Part shown: in pieces, positions 16,911 through 25,539 of the stretch
Position numbering within the stretch: the first letter of the stretch is position 1
How the letters are laid out: every line of letters starts with the position of its first letter
Assembly: GCA_028279245.1 (NCBI GenBank)
Contig: JANQOE010000062.1
Location: 1 to 64,000, forward strand
Direction: 5' to 3'
From: Alphaproteobacteria bacterium
Lineage (GTDB): Bacteria > Pseudomonadota > Alphaproteobacteria > UBA6615
DNA: 64,000 bases
The notes under the pieces: generated by a model
Told to the model about the DNA's origin: nothing
What the model saw: the letters and a program-made list of their open reading frames with translations, nothing else
Databases searched by the model: none
Made by a program: the position numbers and the translations under genes

Positions 16911-18809
16911 CTAGTCTTTGATGTACAGCTGCGCCGTACCCATCGGCCCCGGGGTCGGGTAGACCCACGCCTGCGGCTGTAGGTTCGGAACGTTGCCGAT
17001 GTTGTTGCGGGCGATGCCATAGCCATTCGGCGGCAGGCTGATGCCGATAACCCGGAACTCATCGGCGGCGATGTCGAGGATCTCCGCCATCAGCGCATCC
17101 TGGTTCTCAGGATCGGCCGAGCTCTGCAATTGGGCATACAACTCGTGCTGACGCTTGACCCCTGCCGGCGGCTCTTGGGCGTCGTCGGAGGACGGGTCAT
17201 AGAAGGACTTGGCCCACCGCAGGGCATACAGGGACTCGATGTTCATCGGCAGGTAATACCGGGGATCGAGCAGCGCATCGCCTAGGCCGCCATCGCCGAC
17301 CCACAGATGCACGTCGTGCTTGTTGGCCTGGATGGTCTCGTAGACGAAGCTACGCTCGTTGGTACGCACATCGACGTCGATCCCAACCTCCGACCAGTAG
17401 GTCGCGACCAGTTCGGCAAGGTCTGGGAAGTACGGTTTCAGATCGCTGGTGACGTCCAACCGAAAAGCGATGCGGTTGCCTTCCTTATCGAGCCGGAAGC
17501 CGTCTCCGTCCTTTTCCGTCAGTCCAATGCCGTCGAGCAGCGCGTTGGCCTTCTCAACGTCGTACTCGGTGTACTGCTTGGCCAAACGCTCATGGTACCA
17601 CCGGGACTCCGGCCGCGGCCCGGCTTGCCACGGTTCGCCTTGCCCGACGAAGAGCACATCGATCAGCTCTTGCCGGTTGATGGCATGGGACAACGCAACC
17701 CGGAAGTCCTTTTGGTTGAACAGCTCGTTAAGGATCGGGTTCTCCGAATTCTGATTGAGCTGAACCGTGCCGGTGTTCATCAACGACTCAACCGTTTCGT
17801 ACAAATAGAACCCGCCTGCTTCCTGACCATCGAAGAACAGCGGCTTGTTTGACAAGCTGGCGATGTGCCGGTTCATGAAGTCGATTTCACCGTTCAGCGC
17901 TTTCAGAACGATATCTTCGGTCGACGCGGTTTGCGTCATCGACAAACCGTCGAGATAAGGCAACTGGTTCCCCTCGGGGTCGACCTTGAAGTAGTAGGGA
18001 TTACGCTCGAAGGTGACCTGCGGTGACAGCCCGTCGTAAGGCGCCGTCGGCTGCCAAGCGAACAACGTCGGCCGGTTGGCGTCATGCCAGTTGTCGAGGT
18101 CGCAGGCCTCGTAGAGTGCTTCCGACCAGCCCGTTAGCCCGGCTGCTTTGGCCTGGGCATCGGCATCGGGATTATGGTCGATGTGGAACTGAGAACAGTA
18201 TTCGCGCTGATAGACCAGCGGCTGCATCCCGTCGACCGACGCCATGCGCTGTAGAAAGAGACCGTTGGGTTCCGGCAGCGTGAGCCTGACCGTCAGGTCA
18301 TCCACCGCCTCCGCCGAAGCAACGTTCTTAATATGGGCAGGCACACTCTCGAAGTACTCGTCGCTGGTCATGTAGTCGTAGGCAAAGACAATATCGTGCG
18401 CGGTGAACGGCGTGCCATCCGACCACTTATGTCCTTCGCGCAGCTTGAACGTGAAGACGGTGCCTTCCTCGTTGGCCTCGAAGGATTCGGCAACGTTGGG
18501 CACGACGGCATCCCAGCCGATACTGAACGCGACCAGCGGGTCGTACGCCACCGTCCGGCGGATCCACCCTACGTCGCCGGCGCCCTTCAGCGCCGACCGC
18601 CAAGTGCCCCCGTATTTGCCGATCTCGTTGATCGGCTCGAGGACGACTGGATTGACGGGCAACCGTTCCGCAACCGGCGGCAGCTTGCCATCGGCGACCA
18701 TCGCCGCCAGACCCGGCGCTTCATTATAGTCGGCGGCACTTGCCGCACCGGCCACAAGTGCGCCGAGCGCGACACCTGCGACCATGGTTAAACGCAGTGT
18801 TTGCTTCAT
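16911..18809 (-). CDS. ABC transporter substrate-binding protein, family 5 (oligopeptide/oligosaccharide class)
   Basis: Periplasmic receptor. Sec signal peptide (MKQTLRLTMVAGVALGALV, cleavage likely after AASA). The mature part shows family 5 marks: WSDGTPFTAHDIVFAYDYM early and a DFRVALSHAINRQEL hinge stretch in the middle. At 632 residues it belongs to the longer branch found with sugar-oligomer importers (for example the agropine/alpha-galactoside type). GGAGG overlaps the stop codon of the upstream isomerase gene, 8 bp away. It belongs to the operon starting at 20631 that also encodes a lyase, so an acidic oligosaccharide is the best guess for the ligand. Confidence 0.9.
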   Translation of the reverse strand: MKQTLRLTMVAGVALGALVAGAASAADYNEAPGLAAMVADGKLPPVAERLPVNPVVLEPINEIGKYGGTWRSALKGAGDVGWIRRTVAYDPLVAFSIGWDAVVPNVAESFEANEEGTVFTFKLREGHKWSDGTPFTAHDIVFAYDYMTSDEYFESVPAHIKNVASAEAVDDLTVRLTLPEPNGLFLQRMASVDGMQPLVYQREYCSQFHIDHNPDADAQAKAAGLTGWSEALYEACDLDNWHDANRPTLFAWQPTAPYDGLSPQVTFERNPYYFKVDPEGNQLPYLDGLSMTQTASTEDIVLKALNGEIDFMNRHIASLSNKPLFFDGQEAGGFYLYETVESLMNTGTVQLNQNSENPILNELFNQKDFRVALSHAINRQELIDVLFVGQGEPWQAGPRPESRWYHERLAKQYTEYDVEKANALLDGIGLTEKDGDGFRLDKEGNRIAFRLDVTSDLKPYFPDLAELVATYWSEVGIDVDVRTNERSFVYETIQANKHDVHLWVGDGGLGDALLDPRYYLPMNIESLYALRWAKSFYDPSSDDAQEPPAGVKRQHELYAQLQSSADPENQDALMAEILDIAADEFRVIGISLPPNGYGIARNNIGNVPNLQPQAWVYPTPGPMGTAQLYIKD

Positions 18810-18817
18810 CGTTCCTC

Positions 18818-19618
18818 CTAGGTTGACTCATTTTGGTGTTGTCCGGTGCCGGTCGCCAGAATGCCGGTGAGAACCGCTGCATCGGCGGCGAATTGTTCAG
18901 GGTCGTCGTCGCGGACGAATTCCAAGAACGCGTATCGGGCGCCCGTCCATTGACCGCCTGACGGTCCCTCGATGGCCCGGTTCCAGAACGTTTCTCCTTC
19001 CGCCAGCGGGCGTCGGACATTTCCGCTGAGCCAGTGGAAGACGTGCAGGTGCGACAGGGCGTCCGACAAATCCCGGAGTTCCGCAACTGCGATGTCGGCC
19101 GGGGTCTCGGGCACGGGCTGCCAATATGTGAAGCAATTCGGATGATCGACTTCGGCCAGGAGATCGATCGTCGACGCCAGCGTGTCGGTCAGCGTGTTGC
19201 GGTGATACTCCAGCGACACCCTGATGCTGTGGGGTTCGGCAGCGGCGGCGCATTCACGCACCGCATCGGCGACACGCTTGCGCTGGCCCCCATCCGCCGC
19301 TGCCGACCCTTTGTCACCGGCCCAGATGCGGATGTTGGTCGCGCCGAGCGCCGCGGCGCTGTCGAGCACCGGTGAGATATGCTGTTGGGGGTCTGTCGCG
19401 CCGGCACGGATGTAGGTGCCGTATGACGGTATCGCCAGGCCCTCGTCTCGGCAGCGGCGAGCCGTGTCGCGCGCCGTTTTCTCGTCACCGGCCGGGACGT
19501 GAACGTCGCCACCCCATTCGATGCCGCTCAACCCCGCCGCAAGCGCGAGGTCGATCACCGCGCCTGCCGGCAGCTTCCGGAACGTGACGGAGCAAAGGCC
19601 CGGCAGGAATGCGGTCAT
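18818..19618 (-). CDS. Sugar isomerase/epimerase, xylose-isomerase-like TIM barrel
   Basis: AP-endonuclease-2/IolE-like barrel of 266 residues. Candidate metal-binding positions include E in IEWGGDVH (strand 2), E in VSLEYHRN (middle) and H in LHVFHW, consistent with a divalent-metal isomerase. The start at 19618 forms an ATGA overlap with the stop of the dehydrogenase gene; a longer in-frame start at 19633 would overlap more and has no ribosome site. It stands between a D-2-hydroxyacid dehydrogenase and the binding protein, so it probably handles a monosaccharide released from the imported oligomer. Confidence 0.82.
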   Translation of the reverse strand: MTAFLPGLCSVTFRKLPAGAVIDLALAAGLSGIEWGGDVHVPAGDEKTARDTARRCRDEGLAIPSYGTYIRAGATDPQQHISPVLDSAAALGATNIRIWAGDKGSAAADGGQRKRVADAVRECAAAAEPHSIRVSLEYHRNTLTDTLASTIDLLAEVDHPNCFTYWQPVPETPADIAVAELRDLSDALSHLHVFHWLSGNVRRPLAEGETFWNRAIEGPSGGQWTGARYAFLEFVRDDDPEQFAADAAVLTGILATGTGQHQNEST

Positions 19619-20631
19619 GCCGCGACGTCCCAAAGCTCGCGCCGGACCTCGTCATGCAGCGTGCCGGTGCTGGCAAACGCCTCAATCTCATCGAGTGTAT
19701 GGTCCGTGAGGCGGTGTATCTCCCGGCCGACGGACCCGGCGACATGTGGGGTAACGACGACGTTGGGAAGGTCGAAGAGCGGGCTGTCGCTTGGCAATGG
19801 CTCCGGTTCGGTGACGTCGAGAACCGCGCGAAGTCGCCCGGAGGAGGCTTCCGCAATCAGCGCGTCGTGATCGAGCACCGCGCCGCGGGCGGTGTTGATG
19901 AGAAGTCGGCCGTCGCCGATCAACGCCAACTCCCGCGCCCCGATCAGGTGGCGGGTCGACGGCAGCGCGGGAAGATTGAGAGAAACAATATCGCTGGATC
20001 GCAGCAACTGATCGAGGTCGCAGCGCTTAACCCCAAGCGCCTGGGCCTCCGCATCCGTTAGGACCGGATCGTACACCAGCACATCGAGATCAAACGGCTT
20101 TAGCAACTCTAGGAGGCAGCGCCCGACGCGGGAGGCGCCGACAATACCTATGGTCCTCCCAATGTTGCCGACCTTGTCGATGTTTGGATACGCGTCACGT
20201 CGAAAGTCCCGGCGATGTTGCTTGTACAGATCCGCGAGCTGGGGAACCGCTTTGTTCTCCAGCAGGATGTAAGCAAGAGTGAACTCGGCGACCGGACGGG
20301 CGTTTGTATTGGCCGCCGAAGTCACCCGTATCCCGGCCTCCAACAAGTCCGGGTCGACGATATCCTTCACCGACCCGGCGGAATGGGCGATGAGTTGCAG
20401 GTTCGGGAGACGGGCAAGGTCCGCGACCGCCAGATTTCGGGTGCGCCATCCAGTGATGATGACTTGAGTGCTGGCGAGGTGGGGCGCCGCCGCTGAGTCC
20501 GTGAGGGAGGCACACGGAAGCGGCGCCGCCACTTCGCAGAGGCTATGCAGGCGATCAAGATGCACCGGCGTGAACAGCTGCGCATAGGTGCGCGGCGGCA
20601 CCAACACGAGTGTTTTCAAGCGCTTCGGCAT
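19615..20631 (-). CDS. D-isomer-specific 2-hydroxyacid dehydrogenase
   Basis: NAD(P)-dependent oxidation of a 2-hydroxyacid or reduction of a 2-keto acid. The nucleotide-binding fold is marked by GRTIGIVGASRVGR (about 158-171, GxGxxG with the middle glycine replaced by alanine). The catalytic triad residues are R249 (NTARGAV), E275 (LDVTEPEP) and H296 (VTPHVAGS). Start at 20631 has GGGAGA three bases ahead and gives 338 residues; an in-frame start 17 codons upstream has none and runs through the TTTGCA sites. It is the first gene of the long operon, directly downstream of a LacI-type binding-site cluster. Confidence 0.9.
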   Translation of the reverse strand: MPKRLKTLVLVPPRTYAQLFTPVHLDRLHSLCEVAAPLPCASLTDSAAAPHLASTQVIITGWRTRNLAVADLARLPNLQLIAHSAGSVKDIVDPDLLEAGIRVTSAANTNARPVAEFTLAYILLENKAVPQLADLYKQHRRDFRRDAYPNIDKVGNIGRTIGIVGASRVGRCLLELLKPFDLDVLVYDPVLTDAEAQALGVKRCDLDQLLRSSDIVSLNLPALPSTRHLIGARELALIGDGRLLINTARGAVLDHDALIAEASSGRLRAVLDVTEPEPLPSDSPLFDLPNVVVTPHVAGSVGREIHRLTDHTLDEIEAFASTGTLHDEVRRELWDVAA

Positions 20632-20668
20632 GTTCTCTCCCTGCATGGAATGCAAGGTAGAGCAAAAA

Positions 20669-20683
20669 ATGCAAACATGCAAA
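20669..20683. promoter_or_regulatory. Probable LacI-family operator ahead of the lyase/transporter operon
   Basis: ATGCAAACATGCAAA, two TTTGCAT-type half sites in tandem on the minus strand, 38-52 bp upstream of the dehydrogenase start. It shares TTTGCA with the palindromes in front of the adjacent LacI gene (21769-21794). Confidence 0.5.
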
Positions 20684-20715
20684 AGTAAACTGGAACTTGC
20701 AGGGTTTGCTGCCGG

Positions 20716-21723
20716 TTAGCGCGCCGCGGTGGTCTCCCGGGTGACGAGGCGGACACCGGCCTGCACCTGCAACGGCGCCCGGTGCCGGCGGCGCGCCTGG
20801 CCTTCCAGTAGGGTCAGGGCTTGGCGCCCCATTTCTTCCCAAGCCACGTGGATGGTGGTGATCCGCGGGCTCACAATGTCGGCGAACGGCAAGTCGTCGA
20901 AACCGACGACGGAGAAGTCCTGGGGGACCCGGATGCCCTCGGATTGCAGCGTTTCGATCGCCCCTAGCGCGACCGTGTCATTGCCACAAAACGCTGCTGT
21001 GGCCTCGAATCCGCCGTGTTGAAGGCGTTCCCGCAGCTTGGCGATCGCCCAATCGCTGTTGAGGTCGGGCAGCTCGATAACCTCGGCGGCAGGGATCCCG
21101 TTTTCCCGCAGGCCTGCCTGGAAGCCTTCGATTCTGCGCCGCAGTGTCCACCGCCGGACGCTGGATAGGATGATGGCCCGTGTGTGTCCGAGTTCAGCCA
21201 GATGGTTCGCCACGGCCCGCCCACCGAAGAAATTAGCCGGGGCGATGGCATCGACCCTCATTTGCGGATCGAGGCCATTAACCAAGATGGCTGGATTACC
21301 GGTCTCGGCGATCCTCTCGAAGACCGAGTCTTCCGGATCCAGCCCGACAAACATCAACCCGGTGCTCGGGAGGCTCGGTACATCAAGGGCACCGGAAACA
21401 GTCTCGTCTCTCGCGCGAACAACCATTGGTATCCCTAGCCGCTGTGCCTCGGCTTTGATCCCTTCGATGATCGCCTGGTACATGGTGGACACCGAACCGG
21501 TCGCCTGCCGAACGTGCAAATACGCAACGATATCATGGAGTTTTGCCGGCCGGGTCGATGTGCGCTGACGGTAGCCGAGTTGTTCGGCGACTGATCTGAC
21601 GTCGCGCCTGACATCTTCGCTGATGCCTGGAACATCGGAGAGCACCCGCGAGACGGTGCTTATCGACACACCGGCCGCGCGGGCGACGTCGGCCTGGCTC
21701 GTGCGCTGTTTTAGCTTTTCCAC
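20716..21723 (-). CDS. LacI-family transcriptional regulator
   Basis: DNA-binding repressor with an N-terminal LacI helix-turn-helix (SQADVARAAGVSISTVSRVLSD) and hinge YRQRT, followed by a periplasmic-binding-protein-like effector domain (GLMFVGLDPED, AFCGNDTVALGAIE). The GTG start at 21723 has GAGG five bases ahead (335 residues); a TTG 11 codons upstream is also in frame. It lies just upstream of the dehydrogenase-to-heparinase operon on the same strand, with TTTGCA palindromes in front of both units, so it probably represses itself and that operon. The inducer is likely a sugar derivative. Confidence 0.9.
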   Translation of the reverse strand: MEKLKQRTSQADVARAAGVSISTVSRVLSDVPGISEDVRRDVRSVAEQLGYRQRTSTRPAKLHDIVAYLHVRQATGSVSTMYQAIIEGIKAEAQRLGIPMVVRARDETVSGALDVPSLPSTGLMFVGLDPEDSVFERIAETGNPAILVNGLDPQMRVDAIAPANFFGGRAVANHLAELGHTRAIILSSVRRWTLRRRIEGFQAGLRENGIPAAEVIELPDLNSDWAIAKLRERLQHGGFEATAAFCGNDTVALGAIETLQSEGIRVPQDFSVVGFDDLPFADIVSPRITTIHVAWEEMGRQALTLLEGQARRRHRAPLQVQAGVRLVTRETTAAR

Positions 21724-21768
21724 ACCCGCCTCTTGGTCCGGGGTTTCTGATTGCAACGGCCTATTTTA

Positions 21769-21794
21769 TGCAAAGAAAGTTTGCAAATTGCAAA
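21769..21794. promoter_or_regulatory. Overlapping TTTGCA palindromes, probable autoregulatory operator
   Basis: TGCAAA-GAAAG-TTTGCA (21769-21785) shares its right arm with TTTGCAA-A-TTGCAAA (21780-21794). They are 46-71 bp upstream of the LacI-type gene start at 21723. Confidence 0.55.
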
Positions 21795-21877
21795 TGTCGG
21801 AAAACGGCTGCAGTTGGAGCCCCGAAGGACCCGCACGTCACGCAACCCTGCCTCCCATATCCGACACTCGCATTTCA

Positions 21878-21889
21878 GTTCTATAGAAC
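21878..21889. promoter_or_regulatory. 12-bp palindrome in the DUF1127 promoter region
   Basis: GTTCTATAGAAC, perfect, followed at once by GATATAACC, which could be a -10 element. It is 36-47 bp upstream of the DUF1127 start. No known regulator is assigned. Confidence 0.3.
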
Positions 21890-21924
21890 GATATAACCAG
21901 AATAGTAGAAGAAAAGGGCGAGCC

Positions 21925-22323
21925 ATGGGCGTTTGTTCACGAGCAACCTGTTGCGTTGCACCTGTCGCGGATAGAGTTCAGACAACCCGACCCCAGCTGC
22001 GGTTGGTGGGGACTCCTGTTGTCCGCGACCTTCCAACCCGCTCCTTGCCGTCACCCCAGCCGACTCTGGAAGCGCTGCAGGCACCGTCTCGCTGGCAACG
22101 TTTTCGGAGTTGGCAACAGGAACGCCGAGACTGCCGCATTCTGGCAGCGTTCGATGAGCAAATGCTGCGCGACATCGGCATGCAGAAGACCGAGGTAGCA
22201 GAGGCGCGGCCCCCGTCTGTCATCGGCTTCCTTTGGACCTTACTGCGGCCAGAGCCGCGGGAGGCTTGGACTCAATCTGGACGTTCGCGTTCCGACAATA
22301 TGGGCCGGCGGCGCGTGAGATAG
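21925..22323 (+). CDS. DUF1127 (YjiS-like) small protein
   Basis: 132 residues with a basic C-terminal DUF1127 stretch: WQQERRDCRILAAFDEQMLR followed by DIGMQKTEV, the hallmark of this alphaproteobacterial family. Small members have been tied to phosphate/carbon metabolism and RNA-based regulation; longer ones such as this have no settled role. The N-terminal about 70 residues are low-complexity and unconserved to the eye. Start at the ATG at 21925 with AAAGGGCGAG ahead; the longer frame from 21751 crosses the LacI operator. Its end overlaps the convergent LacI-type gene by 52 bp. Confidence 0.7.
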   Translation: MGVCSRATCCVAPVADRVQTTRPQLRLVGTPVVRDLPTRSLPSPQPTLEALQAPSRWQRFRSWQQERRDCRILAAFDEQMLRDIGMQKTEVAEARPPSVIGFLWTLLRPEPREAWTQSGRSRSDNMGRRRVR

Positions 22324-23363
22324 GAAACAACCTCCGGCTCGCGGGACAACATCGGCGGCACGACGATCCGGATCGGCGACGTGGTTGGCGGCGGCTGCTC
22401 GTCCACCACCCCATGGTAGCTCATCAGCATCCGGCAGGCGTTGCGCAGGTCTTCGCGAAAGTCATGGTCGATGACGGTATCGATTTTCCAACTGGCAAGC
22501 AGCTGCCGGTTCTCTGCGTACATATCGTGCGCCAAAAACACGCTGGCGCGTCGGCCGTTTTCTTCCAAGATCTGCAGAACTTCCCGGTTTCTGCCGCCGA
22601 TCGAATAGACCGCGTCCAACTTTTGCATTTCGGCAATGACGTCGCGAAACTGTTGCTGGATCGTTTGGCCCGAGGCCGGGTCTTCGACCAGTTCGGTCAA
22701 ACGTGGCCGGCGAAACGCGCGGCGCATCGCCGACCGGAAACCCAACTCGCGATCCTCCTCGCCCCGGAAGCGGTTGTTACGGATGGTGATGAGGACATGC
22801 GGATCCTCCATCGTCAGCCACCGCCGCATCAGAAACGCGGCAGTCTCGCCCGCCTGCCGATTGTCGAGGCCGACATACCCAAGACGCCCGGACTCCGGAA
22901 TGTCAGTGGCGAAGGTAACGATGGGGATCCCGGTCTTTGTCAACTGGTCGATCTGCGCACGAACCTGTCTGGCATCCGGCGCCATTAGAATCACACCATG
23001 ACTCCCGCGCCGTCGAATTCGGTCGAGGGACCGTTCAATCTCGGCGATCGGAAAGTGCGGCCGAATGTCGGTGCGCATCCGAAAGACCACCGGCCGCAGC
23101 AGCGGCAACTCAGCGGCGGCCGCCGTCTTGAAGGAGTTGGCAAAATCCTCGGGCGCCTCGACGAGACTATCGATCATGAACTTGCGGCCCTGAAACGCAG
23201 TGTGCCGCTGCTGCCGCTCAAGCTCCTCGATGGCGTGCCGAACACGTTGCACCGTCTGCTGGCGCACACCGCCGCGATCGTTCAGCACCCGGTCGACAGT
23301 CGCTGTGCCGACGCCGGCCTGCAGTGCGATCTCCTTTACGAGGAAGCGCCTTGAGTTGCTCAT
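22272..23363 (-). CDS. LacI-family transcriptional regulator, divergent from a dioxygenase gene
   Basis: N-terminal helix-turn-helix (FLVKEIALQAGVGTATVDRV then LNDRGGV), followed by a periplasmic-binding-like domain of the ribose/sugar type (HGVILMAPDARQVRAQIDQL). Length 363. The recognition helix reads GTATVDRV rather than the usual SxxTVSRV, so its operator should differ from the TTGCAA sites used elsewhere here. It is divergent from the PhyH-type gene at 23456 with only 92 bp between, the classic position for a local repressor. No strong palindrome is evident in the gap. Confidence 0.88.
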   Translation of the reverse strand: MSNSRRFLVKEIALQAGVGTATVDRVLNDRGGVRQQTVQRVRHAIEELERQQRHTAFQGRKFMIDSLVEAPEDFANSFKTAAAAELPLLRPVVFRMRTDIRPHFPIAEIERSLDRIRRRGSHGVILMAPDARQVRAQIDQLTKTGIPIVTFATDIPESGRLGYVGLDNRQAGETAAFLMRRWLTMEDPHVLITIRNNRFRGEEDRELGFRSAMRRAFRRPRLTELVEDPASGQTIQQQFRDVIAEMQKLDAVYSIGGRNREVLQILEENGRRASVFLAHDMYAENRQLLASWKIDTVIDHDFREDLRNACRMLMSYHGVVDEQPPPTTSPIRIVVPPMLSREPEVVSYLTRRRPILSERERPD

Positions 23364-23455
23364 TTCTGATGCGATTTTGATGTATCTGAAATGTGGGACT
23401 GATCGATCCAGGAGTGTACCTTGCTAACGTTCGAGCGGTCTAGCGGGAGGAACTC

Positions 23456-24643
23456 ATGGATCAGGTCGTACGGGCGGGCAGTGGCGTCTGGCTGGATGAA
23501 AAGGCCTGCTCACTGGACGATTTCAAGGCCGCCGTTGAGGTCGACACACCGCCTGAAACCGTGCCCCTGGCGGAAGACATCATGGCCCGCATCCCAATTT
23601 ACGATGGGTCGAAGGTGCGGGCAGCGATCGGCGACGGCGATCGGCTCAAGGCCTATATGGCGGAATGGAACGACGTCTTCGCCGACGGTCCGGGCATCGT
23701 CGTCGTGCGAGGGGCCTACAAGGACCTGGATCTCATTGATAGTGTCACCGAGGTGCTCAACGCGCTCATCGAGCGGGAGCGCCAGACCTCTGCCGGCACG
23801 GGCGATCATTTCGCCGCCCCTGGGGCGAACAGCCGGCTTTGGAACGCCCATGAGAAACTGTGCATGGAGGCGCCGGACCTGTTCGCCCGGTACAACGCCA
23901 ACCATGTCATTCCACTCGCCAGCCGCGCCTGGCTCGGACCGCTCTATCAGATCACCACGCAGGTCAACGTCGTGCGGCCCGGTGGACAAGCCCAAACCTG
24001 CCATTGCGACTATCACATGGGATTCCAGTCCCAGGACCGTATCAAGGATTATCCGGCGCGCGTTCGCCGGCTGTCCGCGATGTTGACATTGCAGGGTGGC
24101 GTGGCCCATTGCGACATGCCGGTCGAAACGGGCCCGACAAAACTGCTGCCATATTCGCAGACCTATCTGGGCGGATATCTTGCATCTTTGCTCGACGAGT
24201 TCCGCGACTACTTCGAGGAACATCACGCGCAACTGCCGCTGAACAAAGGCGACGCCTTCTTCTTCAATCCCGCCGTGTTCCACGCGGCCGGAGAGAACAG
24301 GACGTCCGACATCGATCGGATCGCGAACCTAATGCAAATTGGCTCCGGCTACGGCCGTTCGATCGAGATCGTCGACCGGGCCCGCATGAGCGAGCATATG
24401 TACCCGGTCCTCAAGGATCTGCGGAACAGCAAGGTTCTCGATGCGGGCGAGGTCGACAACGTTGTTGCGGCTTGCGCCGAGGGCTATCCATTCCCGTCCA
24501 ATCTGGATATCGACGCGCCCATGGACGCCATGGCGCCGGAAAGCCAGCAGGAACTGATGCTTCGCGCGCTTAATGGCGGTTGGACCGCCGACCGCTTCCA
24601 GGACGAACTACAACAGCAGACCGGTCGTAAGCGGTCCCACTAG
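23456..24643 (+). CDS. PhyH-family 2-oxoglutarate/Fe(II) dioxygenase
   Basis: Phytanoyl-CoA-dioxygenase-like fold. The facial triad is readable: H183-C-D185 in TCHCDYHMG and H276 in VFHAAGENR, with R282 suited to 2-oxoglutarate binding. Such enzymes hydroxylate or demethylate small molecules at the expense of O2 and 2-oxoglutarate. Length 395. GGGAGGAACTC precedes the ATG. It is controlled presumably by the divergent LacI-type gene; downstream it meets the convergent isomerase gene, 9 bp away. A second PhyH-type gene lies at 31245, but the two share little beyond the motifs. Substrate unknown. Confidence 0.85.
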   Translation: MDQVVRAGSGVWLDEKACSLDDFKAAVEVDTPPETVPLAEDIMARIPIYDGSKVRAAIGDGDRLKAYMAEWNDVFADGPGIVVVRGAYKDLDLIDSVTEVLNALIERERQTSAGTGDHFAAPGANSRLWNAHEKLCMEAPDLFARYNANHVIPLASRAWLGPLYQITTQVNVVRPGGQAQTCHCDYHMGFQSQDRIKDYPARVRRLSAMLTLQGGVAHCDMPVETGPTKLLPYSQTYLGGYLASLLDEFRDYFEEHHAQLPLNKGDAFFFNPAVFHAAGENRTSDIDRIANLMQIGSGYGRSIEIVDRARMSEHMYPVLKDLRNSKVLDAGEVDNVVAACAEGYPFPSNLDIDAPMDAMAPESQQELMLRALNGGWTADRFQDELQQQTGRKRSH

Positions 24644-24652
24644 GACCGTGGC

Positions 24653-25531
24653 CTAGCTGGCCACCGCAATGCCGATCGCATCGAGTTCACGCTTCGCCGC
24701 GTCGAAACCCCGCCGCGCCTGATCCTCGATCGGCAGTACCCGATGCGCCTGGGAGATGATCTCGACGCCCATCGGCCCACAGTAGCCCGCGTCGCGGACC
24801 GCGCCGACAAAGCCCGGGATGTCGAAGCATCCGTCGCCCGGCGGCTCCCGGTGGTTGATCGTGTCGTTGAACAGGGATCCCTGAACCTCGGGTTGGGCAT
24901 CGTCCAGTTCGATCCAAGAGATGCTGCCGGCGGGCATGCTGCGGATCTCGTCGAAGTCGATGCCACCCCGGACCATGTGCCAGATGTCGAGAATGATACC
25001 GCTATTCGACGCACCCGCGCCCTGCCAGAGATCCGCACCCTGATTGATGGACCGGAGGTTGGTGAACGGCATGATCTCAAGCGCGACCCGCGTACCAACG
25101 TCGGCCGCCTGCCGACAAAGCACCTCAAAGTCGCGGACCATGCCCTCCATCGGCCAGTCGGTCGGTGCGTCGAACTCCCCGCCGGCCTTGATGTGCCAGG
25201 CGCCCAGTTGCTCGGCGGCGCGCAGCAGGTCGGACCGGACCGCGTCCGAGTTCTTTCGTTTCTCGCCGTCGGTGAACCAGTCCATGACCATCTCGACCTC
25301 GACATAGACCATGTCGTTATCGTCGAGGATCTGTCGCATGGTGTGGAAACCGAGCTTGCTAGACACCGACATGATGTCTGCGTGGCCGAAGCCAATCCCG
25401 CGATACCCGGCTTTGCTGGCCGTTTCGACGCGCGTCCGAAAGTCAACCGGACTCACCTCGCTGGGTGCGCCGGGGTAGCAGTTGCCGACCATTGACCAAT
25501 AGGGGGCAGTGAGTGCGACCGGATCGGACAT
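24653..25531 (-). CDS. Sugar isomerase/epimerase, xylose-isomerase-like TIM barrel
   Basis: 292 residues with the AP-endonuclease-2 barrel pattern. Candidate metal ligands: E in ALEIMPF, D in ILDIWHMVR with the following H, and E in MGVEIIS; WIELDD lies between. GGAGGGAAA is directly ahead of the ATG and the gap to the upstream ABC ATPase is 8 bp, so it is the last gene of the oligopeptide-class transporter operon 31107-24653. It probably isomerises the imported compound or its first breakdown product. Substrate unknown. Confidence 0.83.
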   Translation of the reverse strand: MSDPVALTAPYWSMVGNCYPGAPSEVSPVDFRTRVETASKAGYRGIGFGHADIMSVSSKLGFHTMRQILDDNDMVYVEVEMVMDWFTDGEKRKNSDAVRSDLLRAAEQLGAWHIKAGGEFDAPTDWPMEGMVRDFEVLCRQAADVGTRVALEIMPFTNLRSINQGADLWQGAGASNSGIILDIWHMVRGGIDFDEIRSMPAGSISWIELDDAQPEVQGSLFNDTINHREPPGDGCFDIPGFVGAVRDAGYCGPMGVEIISQAHRVLPIEDQARRGFDAAKRELDAIGIAVAS

Positions 25532-25539
25532 TTTCCCTC

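Noticed and set aside
15860-17062. 402-codon version of the DppB-type permease
   Set aside because: The first 73 codons read through the intergenic hairpin and the end of the receptor gene; the ATG at 16843 has AGGAGG and starts the family sequence.
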